DNA of 64,000 bases from Ferruginibacter sp. (GTDB lineage: Bacteria; Bacteroidota; Bacteroidia; Chitinophagales; Chitinophagaceae). Each line of letters begins with the position of its first letter. The first letter of the stretch is position 1. The stretch lies in NCBI GenBank assembly GCA_013141115.1, contig JABFRP010000003.1, forward strand, positions 1 to 64,000, read 5' to 3'. Position numbers and translations under genes: made by a program. The notes under the pieces were generated by a model. That model was given only the letters and a program-made list of their open reading frames with translations, was not told where the DNA came from and did not search any database. Below are positions 15,612 through 23,589 of the stretch, one piece after another.

Positions 15612-18600
15612 TTATTTGAATATCACTTTGCTCAATGAAGTTTCGTTATAATGACTGCTTATAATTTTTAAAACATATATTCCACTTGCAAGCCCTCCTC
15701 TTTGTATAGTTATCAACTGGTTGCTTTGGGCATTTGTTACAGCTTTCGTATTTACTGTTCTGCCAGTGGCATCTATTAATTGTAATTTGTAATCGCCTTT
15801 TGCATTATTACCCAATTCTGCATTTACAAAATCAGTTGCAGGATTAGGGTAAATGCTTATTTGATTTTTACCGCCATTCATTCTTACTACCACTATAGAA
15901 CTGTATGAGAATTTACCATCTATATCCACTAACCTGAGCCGGTAATAGATAACAGCAGCCCCTGCCGGAATATTTCTGTCATCGTAGTTATAAGCAGATG
16001 TATTTGAAAGATAAACAACCTGTCCAACTTTGTTGAATGTAAAGCCATCAACACTTCTTTCTATTTCAAACCTGCTAAAATTAAGTGCTGAAGCAACCTC
16101 CCAGCTTAATGCTGTATAATTCTGCCTCCAGGTTGCTGTAAATGCAGTAAGCGATATTGGCAAAGTAAAGCATCCGTTACTGATTTGTTTTGTAGCAGTG
16201 TTAATACAGCCATCGGCAGTTGTAGCTGTAACAATTATTGTTTTGATACCTCCACCGGGAGGATAACTAACTGTATGGGGCCCTATACCGGTTGCAGTTG
16301 GCGGTGTTGCACCCACTCCAAAATCCCAACTATAGGTAGCTATTGGTACTCCGGGAAAATTGTTTGCTCCTGTAAAAGTAACAGCACTGCATCCACCCGA
16401 AGAGAATATAATTCCCGGGACAGGTTTTCCGTTTACTTTAATTGTTATCGCATCAAAAGCTTCGCAGGTACCTATGGTTCCTTTAACAGTATAAGTATAA
16501 GTACCGGGATTGTTTACTCCGTTAAAGGTTGGTTGTGCAATAGCTGCATTATCTAATAGTAATGCTGGTGTCCATGTGTAAGTAACGCCTACCTGTGCCG
16601 GTGAACCAATGAGGAACGGAGCAAGGGTTCCTTCACAAAATGTTGCATCAGCCCCGGCATTCATCGGTGGCACAGCAGGGTCAATAATTACCTGAACATC
16701 ATCATTGTTAACAGCACAGCCTAATGGGGGCGGACTACTTAGCGTCCATCGGAAAATATAAGTACCCGGTACCATTCCGGTAACAGCAGTATTAGGTGCA
16801 TTAGCATTTACAAAGGCTGAACCACCGGGGCCAGATATGAATGACCAGGTACCACTATTTACTACTGCTGCAGTTGCTGCCAAATTAACAGTAGTGCTGT
16901 TACAAACCTGTATATCTGTTCCCGCCGCAGCAGTTCTTTCTTTTATTATTTGAACTTTATCTACCGAAGCTACACAAGCCGCATTGGTATTTATTTGATA
17001 ACGATAAACATAAAGCCCTGCTACCAGATTATTCAATATAGTATCAATCGAATTTGCATTAGCCGTACCTGCAGTTGGAGTATTTGGCCCACTTTCTCTT
17101 ACCCATGAACCAACACCAATAGCGGGAACATTACCGGTAAGTGTTATAGTATTTACGTTAAAGCAAAGTTCCACATCGGCACCGGCATTGGCCTGAGATG
17201 GGGTGGGGTAGTTAGTAAGTATCATATCATCAAAAGTGGCAGGGCATGCACCAATGATGGGTAATGAATAACGGAATGTATAAATGCTTGGGCCGGGGCC
17301 AGGTGCTACTAATCCAGAAACTACCGCTGTATTAGGCGAATTGGTTGTAATTACAGAACCTGCCGGACCAGATACAAATGTCCATGTACCTGTTGTGTTG
17401 GCATTGCCGGTAAGGTTTGCACCGGGTGTGTTGCATAAAGCAATATCAGCCCCTGCGGCTGCAGTTGCAGTAATACTCAGCACTACATCATCTGTTTTAT
17501 CGGGGCAACCTGCGCCATTGGTTGTAGTCCAGCGAAGCGTATAAGTGCCGGTTACTAAATTAGAAACAGTAGAAGTTGCCAAAAGCTGGTTGGAAAATGT
17601 AGGTGTAGAACCCGGCGGGCCGGTAACTACCTGCCAGTAACCACTGCCAACTACAGGTGGCGTAGCTGCAAGTGATATTGCCGTAGCCGTAGTAACATTA
17701 CAAACCGATTGGTCGGGGCCTGCTGCTGCAGCCGAAGGTTCGCTAACAACTCTAATAACTACTACATCTGTTACATCAGCGCATATTCCGCCTGTGCTGA
17801 TTCTGTATTCAAATTCGTATATACCGGGCAGAAACCCGTTAACGGTTGTGCTATTATTAGCAGGGGTAACTATTGTTGTTGTAGCAGGGCCGGTAATCTG
17901 GCTCCAGGTACCGGTGGTACCAGCCGGTGCTGCTGTAGCTGTTAATGTGGTTGATGCAGGTATAGTTGGCGCACATACATCCTGGTCTGCACCTGCATTG
18001 GCAGTAATAGTTTGATTAACTGTAACAACAAGGGTATCTCTTAATGTAGTACAAGTGGCTACGCTTAAGGCATATTCAAAACGATAGGTGCCGGGGCCGC
18101 CAAGTGTTGCAGTTGTTGCCTGTGAATTTGCCGGTGAAACAGAAGAACCGGCATCAAGGGCAGTCCAGGTAATAGTTGAACCCCCTGCTGCACTACCACT
18201 TAAAGCTGCTGTTGTTGACCCAGTTGGTCGGCATATATCTGCTCCTGCATTAGGTACTGGCGGGCCTTGAACGGCTGTAGTTGTTAATACCTGTTCATCA
18301 AATACAGAACCACAGGCATTGCTAACCGTCCAGCGGAAAGTATATGCAGTATTTACTGCCATTCCGCTTGCAATTGCATTGGGTGTGTTGGCATTTGGAA
18401 TAAAACTAACGCCTACCGAAGGGATAACTGTCCAGGTACCGGTTTCCTGCGGCAGGGGTGTATTGGCTGTTAAACGAACATTGCCTGCACAAATAGTGGC
18501 ATCTATACCAGTTGTTGCCACTGTTGGTGCAGCAGTGGTAACTTTTACCAGCATGGTATCAGTTTTTGCTGCACATGTTTTACCTCCGGAAGTACTTAAT

Positions 18601-20246
18601 CTCATATTGTAAACACCTTGTACAAGGCCTGTCATGGTAAGCGATATGGTATTAATTCCAGATAAGGTAGCCGTGTTGGGCCCCGAAACCTGTGTCCAGG
18701 TAAAAATGCCGGGAGCAATTGCTGTACCAATTGGATTTGCTGTTAACGTATTACAGGGAAGCGTCGGGTTACTGCCAGCGTTTATATTACCTGGTGTTCG
18801 GGAAACGGTAATAGCAATATCTCGAAACTGCGACCCACAACTATTTGCATATTGCATACGAAAAACATAAGTACCAAGGGTAGTCATACCTGTAGCCGTC
18901 CAGGTATCTGTTCTTACTCCGGCGGCGACGACTGTTGATGTAAAAGAAACTGTTCCTATTGCAGCAGGGGCCGAAATTCTTATTCCGGTTCTTGTTAATC
19001 CATTGGTAACTGTAGTGAGGTCATCATAGCTTAAAGTAAAAGTAGTTGATGTTGCATCGCAGGCCAGGTCTTGATCTACAGGGTTACTGAGATTTAATAC
19101 TGATGGGTTACGGTAAATAGTATGTGTACTGGACGCAGTACATCCGGCAGCATTTGTTCTTAAATATGTAAATATATAAGGAAAGATGCCTGTTAAATTA
19201 CCAACAGTAACATTTGCAACAGTATTACCGGGGGTAAAAGTAGCAACAGGAGTAGCCGGGGAGGTTTGTGTCCACACCGCAGTTTCGCCTGCAGTTAAAG
19301 GGGTGCCACTTAATGTTTGTGTTGTAACAGCAGGTAAGCCACAAAACGATGTATAGCTTTGAGCAGCCTGTGCTACAGGAGGGTCAAAAATATTAGTAAC
19401 ATTAATCACTACATCATCAAATCCACTACCACAGGAGCCGCTTACTGTCCATCTGAGTGTGTAGCTACCGGGTATCAGTGCGCAAACAGTAGTATTTCTT
19501 AATGTAGGAGAGGTAATAACAGGTGTATTTGGTCCGGAAACCAATGTCCAGAAACCGCCCTGCGGTGGGGTTAACCCGGGGTTGGAACCGTTCATGGTAA
19601 CACAACTGCCACCACATGATAAATTTATATCCGTTCCGGCATTTACCGGTGTTGTGGGCGATACAATATTTAACAGCATGGCATCACTGGTTTGGCAAAA
19701 ACCATTGGAGATTGTCCAGGTTAGTGTATAAGTAGCAGCACCTGCCGGTGGCGTATAGGTTGCATTGGCGGCATTTGCATTGGGCAAAAAAGTACCACCA
19801 GCAGGAGCTACTGTCCATGTGCCCACATTTGGTGTTGTAACTGCATTTGCATTTAATGGGGCTGCCGTATTTGAACACTGTGTAATATCCGGCCCCGCAA
19901 TTGATGTGGGTGGTACGGGCAATACAGTAACAGCTACAATATCCCTGGCAAGTATAAGATCGGAGCAACGGTTTGAAAGTTCAAATACATAGTTACCCGG
20001 TGTAAGGCCTGTTACCGTAGTTGTAGTGGCATTGGGACTTGTAATGGTTGCGGCTGGCCCCGATAATTTTGTCCATTGATACAATGGCGGAACTGATTGC
20101 GGATTTCCGGCTGCACCGGTAAGGGTTAAAGCCGAGCCAACACAAATGGTTTGGTCTATACCGGCGTTAACTGCACAATTTTGGGCAGAAAGGGAAATAG
20201 AATAAAAAATGAAAGCCGTAATAAGTAAAGAAATGTTTTTTTTCAT
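15612..20246 (-). CDS. Giant Ig-like/PKD repeat protein with T9SS type A sorting domain
   Basis: A 1,544-residue exported protein. The ATG at 20246 is chosen because it opens a signal peptide (MKKNISLLITAFIFYSISLS then AQNCAVNAG); the frame stays open for 187 codons further upstream without convincing protein features. About fourteen repeats of 75-90 residues follow, each beginning like NAGxDxxxC, with a GTWT segment and ending like Y.FRWT.S...C.. D. These are Ig/PKD-like beta domains. Near the end are a PKD-like unit (TYSWDFGVG) and a domain starting LPISLTAFTATW, then the type A sorting signal (YPNPATDFV ... GIYVLKI). It is likely secreted by T9SS and surface-anchored, acting in adhesion. 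Adhesin size is unusual for cassette cargo. Confidence 0.85.
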   Translation of the reverse strand: MKKNISLLITAFIFYSISLSAQNCAVNAGIDQTICVGSALTLTGAAGNPQSVPPLYQWTKLSGPAATITSPNATTTTVTGLTPGNYVFELSNRCSDLILARDIVAVTVLPVPPTSIAGPDITQCSNTAAPLNANAVTTPNVGTWTVAPAGGTFLPNANAANATYTPPAGAATYTLTWTISNGFCQTSDAMLLNIVSPTTPVNAGTDINLSCGGSCVTMNGSNPGLTPPQGGFWTLVSGPNTPVITSPTLRNTTVCALIPGSYTLRWTVSGSCGSGFDDVVINVTNIFDPPVAQAAQSYTSFCGLPAVTTQTLSGTPLTAGETAVWTQTSPATPVATFTPGNTVANVTVGNLTGIFPYIFTYLRTNAAGCTASSTHTIYRNPSVLNLSNPVDQDLACDATSTTFTLSYDDLTTVTNGLTRTGIRISAPAAIGTVSFTSTVVAAGVRTDTWTATGMTTLGTYVFRMQYANSCGSQFRDIAITVSRTPGNINAGSNPTLPCNTLTANPIGTAIAPGIFTWTQVSGPNTATLSGINTISLTMTGLVQGVYNMRLSTSGGKTCAAKTDTMLVKVTTAAPTVATTGIDATICAGNVRLTANTPLPQETGTWTVIPSVGVSFIPNANTPNAIASGMAVNTAYTFRWTVSNACGSVFDEQVLTTTAVQGPPVPNAGADICRPTGSTTAALSGSAAGGSTITWTALDAGSSVSPANSQATTATLGGPGTYRFEYALSVATCTTLRDTLVVTVNQTITANAGADQDVCAPTIPASTTLTATAAPAGTTGTWSQITGPATTTIVTPANNSTTVNGFLPGIYEFEYRISTGGICADVTDVVVIRVVSEPSAAAAGPDQSVCNVTTATAISLAATPPVVGSGYWQVVTGPPGSTPTFSNQLLATSTVSNLVTGTYTLRWTTTNGAGCPDKTDDVVLSITATAAAGADIALCNTPGANLTGNANTTGTWTFVSGPAGSVITTNSPNTAVVSGLVAPGPGPSIYTFRYSLPIIGACPATFDDMILTNYPTPSQANAGADVELCFNVNTITLTGNVPAIGVGSWVRESGPNTPTAGTANANSIDTILNNLVAGLYVYRYQINTNAACVASVDKVQIIKERTAAAGTDIQVCNSTTVNLAATAAVVNSGTWSFISGPGGSAFVNANAPNTAVTGMVPGTYIFRWTLSSPPPLGCAVNNDDVQVIIDPAVPPMNAGADATFCEGTLAPFLIGSPAQVGVTYTWTPALLLDNAAIAQPTFNGVNNPGTYTYTVKGTIGTCEAFDAITIKVNGKPVPGIIFSSGGCSAVTFTGANNFPGVPIATYSWDFGVGATPPTATGIGPHTVSYPPGGGIKTIIVTATTADGCINTATKQISNGCFTLPISLTAFTATWRQNYTALSWEVASALNFSRFEIERSVDGFTFNKVGQVVYLSNTSAYNYDDRNIPAGAAVIYYRLRLVDIDGKFSYSSIVVVRMNGGKNQISIYPNPATDFVNAELGNNAKGDYKLQLIDATGRTVNTKAVTNAQSNQLITIQRGGLASGIYVLKIISSHYNETSLSKVIFK

Positions 20247-20803
20247 GAGATTGGATTTTTTGGAATAATAGCCGGGGTTATTATTTTGCGCAGAATCTCG
20301 TAAATAATTGAAATTCAAATAATTGATGGGGGGGGGATTTAAAAACTTGTCACTATAAAATATAGTTATGATTTTTTTGTAAAGGTCTTTCATTAAAATT
20401 TTGGTTTTAAACAGATGGACAATAAAATGTGAACCGGGCGCAAAGCTAACATAATTGCGTGATAAACGAAAATTGCTGAGTTTTAGTTTGTTATTTGGTA
20501 ATTTTTTTTGCATTATAATTTGTTTGTCGGTAAGTGTGTAATATAAATTGTTGGATGTGTCAAAGTGTTTTATTGTGTTTGTCAATTGTAGGGTTGTTGT
20601 TATGTTGGGTCGCTGCGATGTCTGCCCAATGTAAATACTGTCGCTGGATAGGCTTGCAGGTATTGGTATTGCCGAAGTGCCGGGAATAGAATTCCGTTCG
20701 CTGGGTGGTGGGTGGGCTTGGATGCTGAGTAAAGATTTATTGCTGAAGTGCATTGCTAATGACGATAGATATTCGTCAGCCGGGGTGAGTGGGCTGTGCG
20801 TTG
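20247..20803. other. Region upstream of the Ig-like protein gene
   Basis: No gene I can support. The minus frame continuous with the Ig-like gene is open throughout and contains segments such as KHFDTSNNLYYTLTDKQIIM, so a coding remnant cannot be excluded. A G-run lies at about 20328-20336. The rest is A+T rich leader. Confidence 0.35.
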
Positions 20804-20874
20804 GCAATTTTAGCTCTTTGCAAGGTTGGCTTTGTGTCGGGGTTTTGTGCGTCTTGCAATGTGCTAAAAATTGC
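20804..20874. repeat. Hairpin element, copy 2 of a conserved-loop pair
   Basis: GCAATTTTAGC-TCTT-TGCAAG (20804-20824) pairs with CTTGCA-ATGT-GCTAAAAATTGC (20853-20874). The loop TTGGCTTTGTGTCGGGGTTT... resembles the loop of the hairpin at 14046-14116 in the same orientation. Confidence 0.55.
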
Positions 20875-20933
20875 GTGGGTTGTGTCCGGCAAAGTCATGG
20901 GTGTTTAAATATGTACGAAATGCTGAAATAGGG

Positions 20934-20944
20934 TTGCATACAAC
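20934..20944 (-). other. Start boundary of the first cassette
   Basis: TTGCATACAAC on the + strand, i.e. GTTGTATGCAA reading into the array. It matches the outer box of site G by complementarity, so 13,969 to 20,944 can be read as one 7-kb unit. No inner-stem arm follows on the outer side, so this could be an attI-like or secondary insertion point. Confidence 0.4.
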
Positions 20945-20979
20945 TCATAAATATACGAAGGTTTTAAACTTTTCTAAAC

Positions 20980-21071
20980 TTTCGTTTATTTTTATAAGTG
21001 CTTAATTTTTAATATTTTAAAAAAAATAAACGAAACTCTTTTTTATGCTTTTGGAGTTTCGTTAATGAAAC
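20980..21071. repeat. Nested inverted repeats outside the array
   Basis: TTTCGTTTATTTTT (20980-20993) pairs perfectly with AAAAATAAACGAAA (21022-21035). AACGAAACTC (21029-21038) also pairs perfectly with GAGTTTCGTT (21054-21063), and GTTTC/GAAAC (21056-21071) forms a third stem. The middle strand can therefore pair with either neighbour. The region from 20945 to 21200 holds no gene. Confidence 0.6.
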
Positions 21072-21201
21072 TTATTAAAATTTATAATGTGTTTGTAAGG
21101 CTTGTTATTTTATATGGCTTCGCCTTCCTGAACCACATTATTTCAAGCCGCATTATCAGCCATTAAATTAATGCTTTTTTCTATACAAAAAGCTTAAGCA
21201 T

Positions 21202-21235
21202 AAAAAAAAGTCCCATTAAATTATAACGGGACTTT
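21202..21235 (-). terminator. Terminator downstream of sucC
   Basis: AAAGTCCC (21207-21214) and GGGACTTT (21228-21235). On the minus strand the stem is followed by a run of eight T. Confidence 0.8.
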
Positions 21236-21259
21236 CAAAAATATTATCAGCAACTAAAA

Positions 21260-22471
21260 TTACGCCACCGCTTTATTTACCAGTGCAGCAGCTTCGCTTA
21301 ATAAAATGGCGCTTTGTACTTTAAGGCCGCTTTCGTCAATTAATTTTTTAGCCACATCTGCATTGGTACCTTGCAGGCGTACAATAATAGGGATGTTGAT
21401 ATTGCCAATACTTTGGTAGGCATCAATTACACCTTGTGCCACACGGTCGCAACGTACAATACCACCAAAAATATTTATTAAAATAGCTTTTACTTTCGGG
21501 TCTTTTAAAATAATGCGGAAACCAGCTTCTACAGTTTGTGCATTAGCCGTACCGCCTACATCCAAAAAGTTAGCAGGGTCGCCACCGCTTAATTTAATCA
21601 TGTCCATGGTAGCCATGGCCAATCCGGCGCCGTTAACCATACAGCCCACGTTGCCATCTAATTTTACAAAGTTTAAATTAAACTTACCGGCTTCTACTTC
21701 GGTAGGGTCTTCTTCGCTTATATCTCTTAATGCAGCCACATCCGCATGGCGCATCAATGCATTATCATCAATATTCATTTTACAATCCACTGCAATAATC
21801 TTTTCGTCGCTGGTTTTAAACAAGGGGTTTATTTCCAGCATACCGCAATCTAAACCCACATAGGCATTGTATAAATTGGTAACAAACTTTACGCAGCTTT
21901 TAAAAGCCTCGCCGCTAAGGCCAAGGTTAAAAGCAATTTTACGGGCCTGAAATGCCTGAAGGCCACCACTGGGGTGTACCCACTCTTTAAATATTTTCTC
22001 AGGGGTATCGTGTGCCACATCTTCAATGTTCATACCGCCTTCGGTGCTGTACATTACCACGTTCTGGCCTTTACTTCTATCCATTAAAATAGATAAGTAA
22101 AACTCTTTAACGGGGTTAGGCCCTTCGTAATAAACATCCTGTGCCACCAATACTTTGTTTACCAGTTTGCCAGCGTCGCCGGTTTGTATGGTAACCAATG
22201 TGCCACCTAAAATATTTTGCGCAATATTTTTTACATCTTCAGCATTTTTACCCACGGCTACACCACGTTGTTCGGTACCGGCAATTTTACCTTTACCACG
22301 TCCGCCGGCATGTATTTGTGCTTTTACCACGGCAAACTTGCTGCCGTATTGGGTATGTATCTGGCGGTAAGCTTCTTCCGCTTCGGTAGGGGTGTTGCAG
22401 GGAATGCCTTCCTGCACAGGAACATTGTATTTTTTAAGCAATTCCTTAGCCTGGTACTCGTGAAGATTCAT
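21260..22471 (-). CDS. sucC: Succinyl-CoA ligase (ADP-forming) subunit beta
   Basis: A 403-residue TCA-cycle enzyme subunit. The ATP-grasp domain at the N-terminus starts MNLHEYQAKELLKKYNVPV, with FAVVKAQIHAGGRGKGKIAG binding nucleotide, GLDCGMLEINPL giving the Mg site, and the C-terminal CoA-ligase half containing NFLDVGGTAN and INIFGGIVRCDRVA. Length is close to the usual 390 residues. The partner sucD is not in the window. It has its own terminator and stands alone between the accessory region and punA. It catalyses succinyl-CoA + ADP + Pi to succinate + ATP. Confidence 0.95.
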   Translation of the reverse strand: MNLHEYQAKELLKKYNVPVQEGIPCNTPTEAEEAYRQIHTQYGSKFAVVKAQIHAGGRGKGKIAGTEQRGVAVGKNAEDVKNIAQNILGGTLVTIQTGDAGKLVNKVLVAQDVYYEGPNPVKEFYLSILMDRSKGQNVVMYSTEGGMNIEDVAHDTPEKIFKEWVHPSGGLQAFQARKIAFNLGLSGEAFKSCVKFVTNLYNAYVGLDCGMLEINPLFKTSDEKIIAVDCKMNIDDNALMRHADVAALRDISEEDPTEVEAGKFNLNFVKLDGNVGCMVNGAGLAMATMDMIKLSGGDPANFLDVGGTANAQTVEAGFRIILKDPKVKAILINIFGGIVRCDRVAQGVIDAYQSIGNINIPIIVRLQGTNADVAKKLIDESGLKVQSAILLSEAAALVNKAVA

Positions 22472-22661
22472 GATTTATTAAGTTTTTGCGAAGATAGTAT
22501 AAAACTGTTTTCAGTTTGTTGTTTTTTGTTTGTTGTTACGGGCATTTTTGCCCTGCTCATCTTCATTGGCGTCGCACTCTTCAGCGGTATATCTTTATTG
22601 AGCTTTTTATTATAGCATACCAATGGCCTGCTAATTAAATATTATATAACCAGTACAGGCC

Positions 22662-22705
22662 TAACCACAAACCGCAAACCACAAACCACAAACCTCCTAA
22701 ACCCT
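22662..22705. repeat. Simple intergenic repeat (AAACCNCAAACC type)
   Basis: ACCACAAACC, GCAAACC, ACAAACC, ACAAACC units between sucC and punA. Similar words occur around 43228-43255 (inside a gene), 55647-55672 and 55737-55767. Confidence 0.55.
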
Positions 22706-22732
22706 AAACATTCCCTTAACAGTTCCTTTCCT

Positions 22733-22740
22733 TACCTTTG
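22733..22740 (+). promoter_or_regulatory. -7 box of the punA promoter
   Basis: TACCTTTG fits the Bacteroidota sigma-A -7 consensus TAnnTTTG. It lies 25 bp before the ATG; no clear -33 box is seen. Confidence 0.55.
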
Positions 22741-22765
22741 GCGCACAAAAAACAGAGAATTGTTT

Positions 22766-23578
22766 ATGATGCAAAAAATTAATGAAGCGGTAGCTTTTAT
22801 AAAAGAACAGTATAGTAAAAAACCTGTAGCCGGCATTGTGTTGGGCAGCGGACTAGGTAGTTTTGTTGGCGAAATAGAAGTGGAAAAGGAAATTCCGTAT
22901 AGTGCCATTCCGCATTTTCCGGTAAGCACGGTAGAAGGGCATAGTGGTAAACTTGTATTTGGCAAACTAAGTGGTAAAGATGTGGTAGCTATGGCCGGCC
23001 GTTTTCATTATTACGAAGGGTACAGTACTGATGCAGTGGTTTTTCCAATACGGGTAATGAAATTTTTAGGTATTGAAATATTACTGGTAAGCAATGCCGC
23101 AGGCGGTACCAACCCAACTTTTAAAGTAGGCGACCTGATGATCATTAAAGACCATATCAGCTTTTTTACACCCAACCCTTTGGTGGGTAAAAATATCAGC
23201 GAATTTGGTCCACGTTTTCCGGATATGAGTGAGCCTTATAAAAAAGATTTAATTGTAAAAGCAAAAGCTATTGCCGCTACAAACAATATCGATTTAAAAG
23301 AAGGCGTGTATTGCGGTGTTACCGGCCCTACTTTTGAAACCCGTGCAGAATATAATTTAATAGGTGTTGTGGGTGGCGATGCTGTAGGCATGAGTACTGT
23401 GCAGGAAGTAATTGTGGCCGTACACATGGGCTTACCGGTATTTGCAGTAAGTGTAATAACAGATATGGGTATAAGAGAAGAAGAAAATGTTATTACGCAT
23501 GAAGAAGTATTGCAGGCAGCAAAAGATGCAGAGCCAAAACTGACTTACATTTTTAAAGAACTGATTGCACAACTGTAA
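22766..23578 (+). CDS. punA: Purine nucleoside phosphorylase
   Basis: A 270-residue trimeric-type PNP. Phosphate-binding GIVLGSGLGSF opens the domain. GRFHYYEGYS, LLVSNAAGGTNPTFKVGDLM and GVYCGVTGPTFETRAEY are family signatures, with the purine-binding DAVGMSTVQE and the late VITDMGI. It splits purine ribonucleosides with phosphate to base and ribose-1-phosphate in the cytosol. I chose the ATG at 22766 (an ATG at 22769 is equally possible) over the TTG upstream. The putative porin gene follows 11 bp after the stop, so the two are probably co-transcribed. Confidence 0.93.
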   Translation: MMQKINEAVAFIKEQYSKKPVAGIVLGSGLGSFVGEIEVEKEIPYSAIPHFPVSTVEGHSGKLVFGKLSGKDVVAMAGRFHYYEGYSTDAVVFPIRVMKFLGIEILLVSNAAGGTNPTFKVGDLMIIKDHISFFTPNPLVGKNISEFGPRFPDMSEPYKKDLIVKAKAIAATNNIDLKEGVYCGVTGPTFETRAEYNLIGVVGGDAVGMSTVQEVIVAVHMGLPVFAVSVITDMGIREEENVITHEEVLQAAKDAEPKLTYIFKELIAQL

Positions 23579-23589
23579 GATAAAAATTG

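Noticed and set aside
15612..20246. Repetitive region as a possible CRISPR or satellite array
   Set aside because: Repeats are diverged protein domains of about 80 residues in one frame, not identical short DNA repeats with spacers.
20247..20807. N-terminal 187-codon extension of the Ig-like protein
   Set aside because: A signal peptide starts at the ATG at 20246 and a signal peptide cannot function in the middle of the protein; the upstream part overlaps a DNA hairpin.
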